This document shows positions 18,053 to 26,988 of a stretch of DNA of 64,000 bases, piece by piece. The notes under the pieces were generated by a model that was not told the origin of the DNA, searched no databases, and saw only the letters and a program-made list of their open reading frames with translations. Positions within the stretch are counted from its first letter, which is position 1; each line of letters starts with the position of its first letter. Origin of the DNA: Chitinophagaceae bacterium (GTDB lineage Bacteria; Bacteroidota; Bacteroidia; Chitinophagales; Chitinophagaceae); the NCBI GenBank assembly GCA_023957125.1, contig JAMLHL010000006.1, forward strand, positions 144,680 through 208,679, read 5' to 3'. The position numbers and the translations under genes are program-made.

Positions 18053-18285
18053 GCGGTCTGACCCTCGTGCCTCGGGTACCGACCGTCTATTCATCAGGGC
18101 GGGCCCTTCTATGCATCGGGGCGGGTATTTCACATTTCTATTCGACGGTCTGACCCTCCCTCGTCGGATACCGACCGTCTATTCATCAGGGCGGGTATTT
18201 CCACATTTCTATTCGGCGGTCTGACCCTCCTTCGTCGGGTACCGACCGTCTATTCATCAGGGCGGGTATTTTTCGCATTTTCAAA
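18053..18285 (+). repeat. Tandem repeat, about three 71-bp units
   Basis: Three consecutive units start at 18053, 18144 and 18215. Each contains GGTCTGACCCTC, then CGG(G/A)TACCGACCGTC, TATTCATCAGGGCGGG and a TTTCnCATTT tail. Units 2 and 3 are 71 bp apart; unit 1 has an extra 20-bp partial duplication. Related sequence occurs inverted at 28379-28420, and degenerately at 33190-33260, 36163-36213 and 52040-52110. The array fills the gap between msrA and mutS2. Confidence 0.75.
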
Positions 18286-18321
18286 TTTTCAAATTTCCAA
18301 ATTTCCACATTCCCTTGCGCT

Positions 18322-18329
18322 TACCTTTG
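18322..18329 (+). promoter_or_regulatory. -7 promoter element of mutS2
   Basis: TACCTTTG inside TTACCTTTGCAG, 27 nt before the mutS2 ATG, at the end of an A/T-rich pyrimidine tract. No clear -33 element. The same 12-mer occurs upstream of the phosphatase gene at 33096 on the other strand. Confidence 0.5.
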
Positions 18330-18356
18330 CAGTTTGCAAAAGGCAACGATAAACGG

Positions 18357-20471
18357 ATGAAACTATTTCCAGAATCAGCGGTTGTACAATTGGAATTTGA
18401 TAAGGTGAAAGATCTGCTGGCGGCGCATTGCCAAACGCATTATGCGATGCAGAAAGCAAAGCATTTGCGGATCCATACCCGGATCGGTTATATAGAGCCG
18501 GAGCTGCAACAAACCCATGAATACAAGCTGCTGTTGCAAAACGGAATTTACTTTCCCAACGAGGGCGCGCTGAATATGGATAACCACCTGAAGCTCCTGG
18601 GTATTGCGGGCGCTGTGCTGAATGAAGAGCAATTAATGGGGGTCCGCAGGCTGGCCGAAGGAATAAAGCAGATCTTCCACTGGTTTGACGCCGAGCGAAA
18701 GATTGCCTACCCCACGCTTTGGACGGCGATAGCCGGCAGCCATTACGAAAAGACGATCATTCAGTTGATAGACGGCGTATTGGACGAATCGGGGAATGTA
18801 AAGGATAACGCGTCTAAAGCGCTGGAACAAATCAGGATAAACCTGGCGCGAAAACGTGCAGAGTTGCGCAGGGTGTTTGACCGGGTAATTGCCAAATGGG
18901 GCAGAAGTGGGTATGTGTCGGACATAGAAGAGGCTTTTTTGAACGGCAGAAGGGTGGTGGCCGTATATGCGGAATATAAACGGCAGGTGAAAGGAATTTT
19001 ATTGGGAGAAAGCGATACGCGCAAGACTTCTTTTATAGAGCCCGAAGAAACGATGGAATTGAACAACGAGGTGTTTGCGCTGGAGCACGAGGAAGGCAGG
19101 GAACTGTATCGTATCCTTCGTGCGCTGACTGCTCAACTGGCGGAATACGCTTCTTTGCTGAAGGAGTATCATACCATTATGGGAGAGTACGATTTTATAA
19201 GAGCTAAGGCAAAGCTGGCGATTGATATGGCGGCCAACTGCCCTATGCTTCGGGATAAATCGCAGGTGGCCATCGTTCAGGCCTATCACCCGCTGTTGTA
19301 CCTCTATAATCAACAACCGGGAAAGCCGACACTACCGGTAACGGTTACCCTGGATGAAAAAAACAGGATACTGGTGATCTCCGGTCCAAACGCCGGCGGT
19401 AAAACCGTTACCCTGAAAACGGTAGGCTTGCTGCAAATGATGTTGCAGAGCGGACTGCTGGTACCTGTACATCCCGATTCGCAGATGGGGATCTTTAAGC
19501 AACTGATGATCCATATTGGCGACACGCAGAGTATAGAATTTGAGCTGAGTACCTACAGTTCTCATTTGAAGAACATGAAGTACCTGATGGAAAATGCCAA
19601 TGGAAGGACCCTGTTTTTTATTGATGAACTGGGTAGCGGAAGTGATCCTCATCTCGGTGGCGCTTTTGCGGAAGTGATATTGGATGAATTAGCGGGGAAG
19701 CATGCGTATGGGATTGTTACTACGCATTATCTGAATTTAAAAGTGATGGCCAATAAAACCCCCGGGATCGTTAATGGCGCCATGGCTTTTGATGAAAAAA
19801 GGCTATTGCCGCTGTATCAACTGATCATCGGCAAACCCGGCAGTTCCTATACTTTTTCGATAGCCGGGAGAATAGGGCTGGACGCAAAATTGATTGCAAA
19901 GGCCAAAGACCTGGTGGCGGAGGATCATTTTAGCCTGGACAAATTGCTGAACCGGGCCGAACAGGATGTGCGCCGGCTGGAACAAAAAGAGAAGGAACTG
20001 AATAAGTTGCTGAAAGAGAACGAGCGCCTCAAAAAGGAAATGGAACATATCCTGCAGCGGGAAAAGCACCAGCAACAGATAGAGTTGTTGAAGCACCAGA
20101 ACAAAGTGAATGAAGAACGGATATCCTATCTGAAGGATATGGAACGGAAGCTGAAACAAATGGTGTTCGACTGGCGCAAAGCGGAGACCCGGGAAGATAA
20201 AACGGCATTGATGAGGCAGATGCAGGCTATGCTGTTTAAACAGAAGGAGAAGCAGGTGAAGGAAAAAGTGAAGAAAAAATTTGATGCCCGGTATATAGAA
20301 GTGGGAGGCGCGATCAAACCGGGGCTGAAGGTACGGATGTTGCAAAACAACCAGGTGGGCACGGTCAGGGAACTGCGCGATAAAAAAGCGATCGTGCAGT
20401 TGGGTGTGGTACCCATTACCGTTGATCTGAAAAATTTGGTAGTGGTAAAGGAGAAGGAAGCTGAAAAATAG
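18357..20471 (+). CDS. MutS2-family ATPase lacking the Smr domain
   Basis: A 704-residue MutS2-type protein. The order is N-terminal clamp/lever helices (about 1-290), the MutS ATPase with Walker A GPNAGGKT (343-350) and Walker B TLFFIDELGSGSDP (about 420-433), a long charged coiled coil (about 515-640), and a short SH3/KOW-like end (GLKVRMLQNNQVGTVREL). MutS2 proteins act on recombination intermediates and, in some bacteria, on collided ribosomes. The usual C-terminal Smr nuclease domain is absent: the protein stops where Smr would begin. The ATG at 18357 is preferred over an upstream TTG (18315). Confidence 0.9.
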   Translation: MKLFPESAVVQLEFDKVKDLLAAHCQTHYAMQKAKHLRIHTRIGYIEPELQQTHEYKLLLQNGIYFPNEGALNMDNHLKLLGIAGAVLNEEQLMGVRRLAEGIKQIFHWFDAERKIAYPTLWTAIAGSHYEKTIIQLIDGVLDESGNVKDNASKALEQIRINLARKRAELRRVFDRVIAKWGRSGYVSDIEEAFLNGRRVVAVYAEYKRQVKGILLGESDTRKTSFIEPEETMELNNEVFALEHEEGRELYRILRALTAQLAEYASLLKEYHTIMGEYDFIRAKAKLAIDMAANCPMLRDKSQVAIVQAYHPLLYLYNQQPGKPTLPVTVTLDEKNRILVISGPNAGGKTVTLKTVGLLQMMLQSGLLVPVHPDSQMGIFKQLMIHIGDTQSIEFELSTYSSHLKNMKYLMENANGRTLFFIDELGSGSDPHLGGAFAEVILDELAGKHAYGIVTTHYLNLKVMANKTPGIVNGAMAFDEKRLLPLYQLIIGKPGSSYTFSIAGRIGLDAKLIAKAKDLVAEDHFSLDKLLNRAEQDVRRLEQKEKELNKLLKENERLKKEMEHILQREKHQQQIELLKHQNKVNEERISYLKDMERKLKQMVFDWRKAETREDKTALMRQMQAMLFKQKEKQVKEKVKKKFDARYIEVGGAIKPGLKVRMLQNNQVGTVRELRDKKAIVQLGVVPITVDLKNLVVVKEKEAEK

Positions 20472-20565
20472 CGCTAAGTTAATGACACAGAAAAGCACAG
20501 ATAAGTTTTAGTCGTGAAAATCAGAAGTATCCGATAGCTGCTTTAGGGTCAAGATAATCTTAGTG

Positions 20566-21144
20566 TTAAACAAAATGCTCCCTCATATATTTCAGCCCTT
20601 TGGTCCATTTTTCTAATTCTGCCATCATGATATTATAGGCATTATCAATAGACGGATTGGAAACAAAGACCCCATTTTCATTGATGTGATTGGCAAAAAA
20701 AGGGATGGAAACGGCTTCCGTCAGCGGCACCATTTTTACCGTGGTGAGGATCAGTTTAGACATTTGCGCGGAACGCAACCCGGCCGAGATACCGCCATAG
20801 CTTACCAGGGCTGCGGGTTTGTACATCCACTCATGAAACAGGTAGTCAACCGCATTTACCATGGCAGGTGGTAATCCATAGTTGTATTCCGGGATGATAA
20901 ATACAAAAGCGTCTCCTTCGGCAACGGTTTTGCTCCAGGCCCTGGTGTGTTCGTATTGGTACTGCTGTAATTTAGGATGATTGGGTTCATCCAGCATAGG
21001 CAGATCTATTGACTTTAAATCCAGGACTTCGGTATTAAAAGATTCGTTTGCTTTTGCTTTTTCAATAAACCAGTCGGCAACGGCCATTCCTTTTCTTTCA
21101 TTTCGTGTGCTGGTTATAACGATCTTTAGTTGAAATTTTTGCAT
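20566..21144 (-). CDS. NADPH-dependent FMN reductase family protein
   Basis: A 192-residue flavodoxin-fold reductase. The phosphate loop TSTRNERKG lies at about 12-20, and the family signature PEYNYGLPPAMVNAVDYL at about 86-103 contacts FMN. Members reduce FMN, azo dyes, quinones or chromate with NAD(P)H. It converges on mutS2 with a 94-bp gap and has no obvious partner gene. The second 110-bp repeat lies 70 bp upstream of its start. Confidence 0.9.
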   Translation of the reverse strand: MQKFQLKIVITSTRNERKGMAVADWFIEKAKANESFNTEVLDLKSIDLPMLDEPNHPKLQQYQYEHTRAWSKTVAEGDAFVFIIPEYNYGLPPAMVNAVDYLFHEWMYKPAALVSYGGISAGLRSAQMSKLILTTVKMVPLTEAVSIPFFANHINENGVFVSNPSIDNAYNIMMAELEKWTKGLKYMREHFV

Positions 21145-21213
21145 TCGGGAAAAAAATTTAGGTGCAAATATCCTGAAAAACTACATATAGTATGGAGCGG
21201 TATCCATAATAGG

Positions 21214-21326
21214 TGTATCTCAAATTTTCGCTCCATCTGCGGCATTCCGGTCGGTGGGACACCGACCGGTAGTGAGTTCTACAGGCGGGTGTCTCACCCG
21301 CCTGCGAAAATATGGGATGCACCCTG
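21214..21326 (+). repeat. MITE-like palindromic element, copy 2
   Basis: Same element as at 17038-17147, one mismatch over 110 bp (T for C at 21219). It is flanked on both sides by a perfect 9-bp direct repeat CATAATAGG (21205-21213 and 21327-21335), which fits a target-site duplication. It separates the FMN reductase (-) from the hybrid kinase (+). The rest of the gap, 21336-21485, shows nothing recognisable apart from an A/T-rich leader. Confidence 0.8.
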
Positions 21327-21485
21327 CATAATAGGGTATGAAACGATATGGATACTTCCTTTTTTAAGAACTATATAGTTTCTTTGGGTACGAAAATTAA
21401 GGAAATAAGTATTAAGGAAATGCCGTTTTAGGGTAATCGTCCATTATTCCGGACCATTTCATTCAACATAAACGATTTCTACCGT

Positions 21486-23858
21486 ATGAGAAAAATCTGG
21501 CTTGTTGTATTAACCATAGTGGTAATAATATGGATTGTTCTTTTCATTAAGCTAAACGAAAGAGAACGGCGTGCCGAGCCGGTGAAAAACGGGTTGCTTG
21601 ATTTGAGGAATGAAGAGGTGAATAACAAGGAATTTCCGCTAACGGGTGAATGGGCGTTTTATTGGAATCAATTGCTGGTTCCCGGTGAAAAAACAGGTAT
21701 GAAGCATTACGTTCCGTTTCCACGGCTCTGGAAAAATATAAAGATCAATGGCGAACAATTACCTTCTATTGGTTATGCTACCTATGAACTGACCCTGTTG
21801 CTGCCCCCTGATGCCGAACCTTTGGGATTGCGTATCCCGGATATTTACAGCAGCTATCGTTTATATATAAATGACCGCCTGGCAGCGGAAAACGGGAAAC
21901 CCGCCATGCAAAAAAAAGATGCACGCCCGTTTTGGACAACCCAGATCGTTCTTCTTCCCCAAAACAGAGATACAGTGCATTTGCTGTTGCAGGTAGCTAA
22001 TTTCTGGCATTCCAAAGGAGGACCCCGCAAGATCATCGTGTTGGGAAATATTGCTGAGATAGCAAGGCGGAGCAGGATAGACTGGGGGATAGATATGGCT
22101 ACGGCAGGTTTTATGCTGATGAGTTGCTTTTTATTTTTTGCTTTGTATTTATTTGCCCGTAGTGATAAATCCATATTATATTTTGCATTGTTTTGTTTTG
22201 TTTACAGTTACCGGATCCTGGGAACCGGTCCCTATCTGGCTTTCGCTCTCTTTCCTAAAATGAACTGGTTTTTAGCGCTCAGAATAGAGTATTTGTCCCT
22301 CGTGGTAGCGCTGGGCTTTTTCTTCCTGTATTTACGGAATCTTTTTCCGGATGAAACCAACAAATGGATCATAAGAGCGCTGCTTTTTATCAGTGCGGTA
22401 TATAGTGTTTTAATCCTCGCCACCCCCGTTCATTTTTTCAGCGGACTGATATCTTTCTACCTGATCGTGGTATTCTTTTACCTGGGATATGCCTTTTTTG
22501 TTTTTATTACCGCGTATATACACAGGCGAAACGGGTCCGACTTTGCCCTTCTGAGCGGAGGAGTGGCTTTTGTGCTGTTCCTGTTCCTGAACCTGAACTA
22601 TTTTCAACTCGTTCCTGTTACAAAACTGATGATCAGCTCCGGCTATATCCTTTTCCTCTTTTTCCAGGCGCTTATTCTTTCTTTCCGGTTTGCTTATACC
22701 CTTAGCTATTCTGCAAGGCAGGCGCAATTGGGAGTGCGTGCGAAATCCGAATTTCTTTCCAATATGTCGCATGAGATCCGTACCCCCTTAAACGCCATTG
22801 TCGGTTTGTCTCATATTTTACTCAGGGACAAGCCGTCCAGGTCACAAAAAGGTACGCTGGAAGCCATTTTATTTTCTGCCAACAATTTAATAGCTCTGGT
22901 CAACAGCATTCTTGATTTTGGCAAACTGGAAGAGAATAAAATGCGTTTGGAACGGATTGACATGAACCTCCGGGAGATAGGAAAGAATATAATCGTTGCT
23001 GCACAAATTTTTGCAGAGGAAAAGAAAATAAAACTGGAGTATGAGGTGGATCCACGTTTGCCTGAGATGCTGTCGGGCGATCCCACCCGCATTACCCAGG
23101 TGCTTACCAATCTGGTACATAATGCCATAAAATTTACGGATGAAGGCCGCGTGAAATTAGTGATCCTGGTGGAGGATATCAGCCGGCAGGAGGTGAAGGT
23201 CAGGTTCCTCGTGGAGGATTCAGGAATAGGTATTTCTCCCGAAGAGCAAAAGCTTATTTTTAAACGGTTTACCCAGGCGGATTCCTCTACATCCAGAAGG
23301 TATGGAGGCACGGGGCTCGGGCTGTCTATCTGTATCCGGATACTGGCTTTGTATAAATCGGCATTGCAGGTTAGCAGCATCCCCGGTACCGGCTCTGTTT
23401 TTGAATTTACTTTGTCGCTGCCGGTGGTGCCGGAGAAAAAAACGGAGTTGGCAGGGCCTGCCACTATTGATGCCAAACCTTTGCAGGGGCGTAAGGTCTT
23501 GCTGGCGGAAGATAATAAGTTGAATGCGATGATTGCCAGGCTGCTGCTGGAGGACTATGGCGCGGCGGTGGAGATTGTGGATAACGGCAGGGAAGCGTTG
23601 ACAAGATTTGATGGCCGGGTTTACGACGTGGTGATCATGGATATCAACATGCCGGAGATGGATGGTTTTGAAGCCACAAGGCGATTGCGGAACGGGGGTT
23701 TCAGCGGTCCGGTTATTGCGTTAACCGCCACCCTGGCGGTGGAGATAGCAGATCAGGCAAAAGCCGCCGGCATTACCGATATTATAGTAAAGCCCTTTGA
23801 TCCCCTGGTATTGTGTAATAGAATTTTGCAAAGCCTGAAACAAAAAGATAGCCTTTAA
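21486..23858 (+). CDS. 7TMR-DISM hybrid sensor histidine kinase
   Basis: A 790-residue membrane sensor. One N-terminal helix (about 4-22) is followed by a periplasmic DISMED2-like carbohydrate-binding-type domain (about 35-190, with GYATYELTLLLP and SYRLYINDRLAAENG). Then come seven transmembrane helices (about 200-410), HisKA with phospho-acceptor His429 in NMSHEIRTPLNAI, HATPase (about 525-645, GTGLGLSI box), and a C-terminal receiver with phospho-acceptor Asp719 in VIMDINMPEMDG. Conserved Thr and Lys are in ALTAT and VKPFDP. No DNA-binding output domain is present and no separate response regulator is adjacent. Its downstream target is therefore unknown. Confidence 0.93.
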   Translation: MRKIWLVVLTIVVIIWIVLFIKLNERERRAEPVKNGLLDLRNEEVNNKEFPLTGEWAFYWNQLLVPGEKTGMKHYVPFPRLWKNIKINGEQLPSIGYATYELTLLLPPDAEPLGLRIPDIYSSYRLYINDRLAAENGKPAMQKKDARPFWTTQIVLLPQNRDTVHLLLQVANFWHSKGGPRKIIVLGNIAEIARRSRIDWGIDMATAGFMLMSCFLFFALYLFARSDKSILYFALFCFVYSYRILGTGPYLAFALFPKMNWFLALRIEYLSLVVALGFFFLYLRNLFPDETNKWIIRALLFISAVYSVLILATPVHFFSGLISFYLIVVFFYLGYAFFVFITAYIHRRNGSDFALLSGGVAFVLFLFLNLNYFQLVPVTKLMISSGYILFLFFQALILSFRFAYTLSYSARQAQLGVRAKSEFLSNMSHEIRTPLNAIVGLSHILLRDKPSRSQKGTLEAILFSANNLIALVNSILDFGKLEENKMRLERIDMNLREIGKNIIVAAQIFAEEKKIKLEYEVDPRLPEMLSGDPTRITQVLTNLVHNAIKFTDEGRVKLVILVEDISRQEVKVRFLVEDSGIGISPEEQKLIFKRFTQADSSTSRRYGGTGLGLSICIRILALYKSALQVSSIPGTGSVFEFTLSLPVVPEKKTELAGPATIDAKPLQGRKVLLAEDNKLNAMIARLLLEDYGAAVEIVDNGREALTRFDGRVYDVVIMDINMPEMDGFEATRRLRNGGFSGPVIALTATLAVEIADQAKAAGITDIIVKPFDPLVLCNRILQSLKQKDSL

Positions 23859-24007
23859 AAATACACCCCGGTACTCCGTTTATATATTTGGCTTTTGATA
23901 ATGTGGCAAAAATAAGCCAACATTGAATTAACTTCGGGTTCGCAAATCAAAGACGCGCAACATTGCCTGCCATCATTTTAACCTGAACCATAGTAATTTT
24001 AGTGAGC

Positions 24008-26932
24008 ATGACTACACAATTAGAGCAACTTTCCGGGATGTTGGAAGGGGAATTGTATTACGACGATGCCATGAGGACTTTATATGCTACTGATGCCTCG
24101 GCATACCGGGAAATGCCCCTGGCGGTGGCTGTTCCCCGAACCGTATCGGATGTCCGGAAATTGATTGCTTTTGCCAATCTTCATAACACCTCCCTTATTC
24201 CGCGGGCCGCAGGCACTTCCCTGGCGGGGCAGGTGGTGGGAAGTGGGATTGTGGTGGACGTATCCAGGCACTTCACCCAAATTCTTGAGTTGAATACCGA
24301 TGAACATTGGGTACGGGTTCAGCCGGGGGTGATACGGGACGAACTGAACATGTATTTAAAGCCGTATGGTTTTTTCTTTGGCCCCGAAACCAGCACCGCC
24401 AACCGGGCGATGATGGGAGGAATGGTAGGGAACAATTCCTGCGGCTCCAATTCCATTGCTTTTGGTTCCACACGGGATCATCTGCTGGAGGTGAAGGGAT
24501 TTCTTGCCGATGGCACCCCGGTTACTTTTAACGCAGTTAACAACGACGGGTTCTTTGAAAAAACAAAACTAAAAAACAGGGAAGGGCGTATCTACTGGAA
24601 CGCCTATGATATCCTGTCCAGAGAAGAGAACAGGCAGGAGATCATTAAGGAATTTCCAAAACCTTCTATTACCAGGAGAAATACCGGTTATGCCTTGGAT
24701 GCCCTGATGGAATTGCAGCCGTTTAATGAGGATGGCGGATCCTTTAATTTCTGTAAACTCATTGCCGGATCCGAAGGGACGCTTGTTTTTATCACGGAGA
24801 TCAAACTGAATGTGTTGCCTTTGCCTTCCTGGGAATCAGGGTTGTTGTGTGTGCATTTCAACAGTATTGACGAATCTTTGAGAGCCAACCTGATTGCCCT
24901 GGCGTTTAAACCCACCGCCAGTGAATTGATTGATCATTTTATCCTGGAATGTACCAACGAAAATGTGGAACAACGGAAGAACCGGTTTTTTGTACAGGGA
25001 GAGCCCCAGGCTATTCTGGTAGTTGAGTTAACAGGTAAAGATAAGGAGGAAGTAAGGGCGAAAGCCGCGGCCTGTGAAGCGGAGATGCGGACGGCCGGGT
25101 TAGGGTATCATTTCCCGTTATTGTTTGACGAAGATAGAAAAAAGATATGGAGTTTGCGGAAAGCCGGGCTGGGGCTTTTGGGAAATGTTCCCCATGATAA
25201 TAAAGCCGTGCCGGTAATAGAAGACACCGCGGTGGATGTAAACGACCTGCCGGAATATATCCGGCAATTCAATATGATTTTAAAAAAATATAATCTCAGT
25301 TCTGTTCATTATGCGCATGCCGGATCGGGCGAACTGCATCTCCGCCCGATCATCAACCTGAAGACGAAAGAAGGCAATGAATTGTTCCGGATCATTGCGC
25401 AGGAAATTGCCGGACTGGTTAAAAAATTCAATGGTTCTTTGAGCGGGGAGCATGGCGATGGCAGATTGCGCGGAGAATTTATCAAACAGATGGTGGGGGA
25501 AAAGAATTACGGACTCTTTGAATCAATAAAGCAAGCCTGGGATCCGAAAGGCATTTTCAATCCGGGTAAGATCGTAGATACGCCGCCCATGAATACGATG
25601 CTGCGGTACGAACCCGGACAAAAGACTCCGGAATTTGATACGGTCTTTCGGTTTTACGGACAAAATATTTTACAGCATGCGGAGCAATGTAACGGAACGG
25701 GCGAGTGCCGTAAAACGCATCTTACCGGCGGCACCATGTGTCCCAGCTATATGGCTACAAAAAATGAAAGAGATACCACCCGCGCCCGGGCCAATGTGAT
25801 GCGTGAGTACCTGACGAAGTCCACCAAAAAGAATCGCTTTGATCATGAAGAGATCCATGAGGTGATGGACAATTGCCTCAGTTGCAAAGGCTGCAAATCC
25901 GAGTGTCCGAGTAATGTGGATGTAGCCAAACTGAAAGCCGAGTTTCTGCAACATTACTATGATGCAAACGGCGTTCCTGCAAGAGCGAGGCTGATCGCCA
26001 ATTTTGCGAAGATGTCGGCGCTCACTTCTCATTTTCCGGGCCTGTACAATTTCGTGGTCAGCCGTCCGCCCTTTAGCAGCCTGATCAAGTGGTTTTCCGG
26101 ATTTGCGCAAAAGAGAAGCATGCCGCTGATGTATAAAACCACATTGAAGAAGTGGTACGACCGGCGGAGGAAGAAAAATGAGCATCATCAATCGGATAAA
26201 AAAATATACCTGTTTTGTGACGAATTCACAAATTATAATGATACGGAGATCGGGATTAAAGCTGTTTTATTATTGGAAAGATTGGGATATGAGGTCGTCA
26301 TTCCCAGGCATGTTGAAAGCGGAAGAGCCTGGATGTCTAAAGGACTGATCCGGGATGCTAAAAAGATCGCCCGGAAAAACGTGGAATTACTGGCTCCGCT
26401 GGTTTCCAAAGAAACGCCGATGGTCGGCATTGAACCCAGCGCTATACTTACTTTCAGGGATGAATACATAGATCTGGCGGATGATGATATTTTTGACACG
26501 GCTAAGAATCTTTCAAAAAATGTATTTTATATAGACGAATTTCTAGCTTCCGAAGCGGCTGCCGGAAAGATTGACCGGCAGATTTTCCGTACAGAGCCCC
26601 GGCATATTAAGCTGCACGGACATTGTCATCAGAAATCACTTTCCGACTTCAACGATTCGGTGCGGGCTTTGTCTGTAATCCCCAATGCAAAGGTAGAAGT
26701 GATCCAAAGCGGCTGCTGCGGTATGGCGGGTAGTTTTGGTTATGAAAAAGAGCATTATGATCTCTCGATGCAGGTAGGGGAGCTGGTGTTGTTGCCGGTG
26801 GTTAGAAATGCATCTCAGGAGGTGATCATTGCCGCGCCCGGTACCAGTTGCCGCCACCAGATCAAAGACGGGGCGCATAAGAAGGCATTGCACCCGGTGG
26901 AGGTATTGTTCGATGCCCTGGCAGGGAATTGA
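24008..26932 (+). CDS. FAD-linked oxidase fused to Fe-S/CCG reductase (GlcD-GlcF type)
   Basis: A 974-residue fusion. It comprises an FAD-binding PCMH domain (about 20-175, with PRAAGTSLAGQVVG and GMVGNNSCGSNS), an FAD-oxidase C-terminal domain (about 250-535, GEHGDGRLRGEF), a 4Fe-4S ferredoxin section starting at Cys561 (CNGTGECRKTHL) with a second cluster at Cys623 (CLSCKGCKSECP), and CCG-type cysteine motifs (HGHCHQKS, SGCCGMAGSFG) near 860-905. The layout matches D-lactate/D-2-hydroxyglutarate-type dehydrogenases such as YdiJ and Dld-II, which pass electrons from a 2-hydroxy acid to quinone or another carrier. The substrate is not determinable. ATG 24008 preferred over GTG 24002. Confidence 0.93.
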   Translation: MTTQLEQLSGMLEGELYYDDAMRTLYATDASAYREMPLAVAVPRTVSDVRKLIAFANLHNTSLIPRAAGTSLAGQVVGSGIVVDVSRHFTQILELNTDEHWVRVQPGVIRDELNMYLKPYGFFFGPETSTANRAMMGGMVGNNSCGSNSIAFGSTRDHLLEVKGFLADGTPVTFNAVNNDGFFEKTKLKNREGRIYWNAYDILSREENRQEIIKEFPKPSITRRNTGYALDALMELQPFNEDGGSFNFCKLIAGSEGTLVFITEIKLNVLPLPSWESGLLCVHFNSIDESLRANLIALAFKPTASELIDHFILECTNENVEQRKNRFFVQGEPQAILVVELTGKDKEEVRAKAAACEAEMRTAGLGYHFPLLFDEDRKKIWSLRKAGLGLLGNVPHDNKAVPVIEDTAVDVNDLPEYIRQFNMILKKYNLSSVHYAHAGSGELHLRPIINLKTKEGNELFRIIAQEIAGLVKKFNGSLSGEHGDGRLRGEFIKQMVGEKNYGLFESIKQAWDPKGIFNPGKIVDTPPMNTMLRYEPGQKTPEFDTVFRFYGQNILQHAEQCNGTGECRKTHLTGGTMCPSYMATKNERDTTRARANVMREYLTKSTKKNRFDHEEIHEVMDNCLSCKGCKSECPSNVDVAKLKAEFLQHYYDANGVPARARLIANFAKMSALTSHFPGLYNFVVSRPPFSSLIKWFSGFAQKRSMPLMYKTTLKKWYDRRRKKNEHHQSDKKIYLFCDEFTNYNDTEIGIKAVLLLERLGYEVVIPRHVESGRAWMSKGLIRDAKKIARKNVELLAPLVSKETPMVGIEPSAILTFRDEYIDLADDDIFDTAKNLSKNVFYIDEFLASEAAAGKIDRQIFRTEPRHIKLHGHCHQKSLSDFNDSVRALSVIPNAKVEVIQSGCCGMAGSFGYEKEHYDLSMQVGELVLLPVVRNASQEVIIAAPGTSCRHQIKDGAHKKALHPVEVLFDALAGN

Positions 26933-26988
26933 CGGCTTATCATTATGACGGCTTTTTAAGGGATGAAAATCATTTTAATCTCACATAA

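Noticed and set aside
19803..20498. 231-codon minus-strand frame opposite mutS2
   Set aside because: Phe/Leu/His-rich mirror of the coiled-coil codons; mutS2 on the other strand has full motifs.
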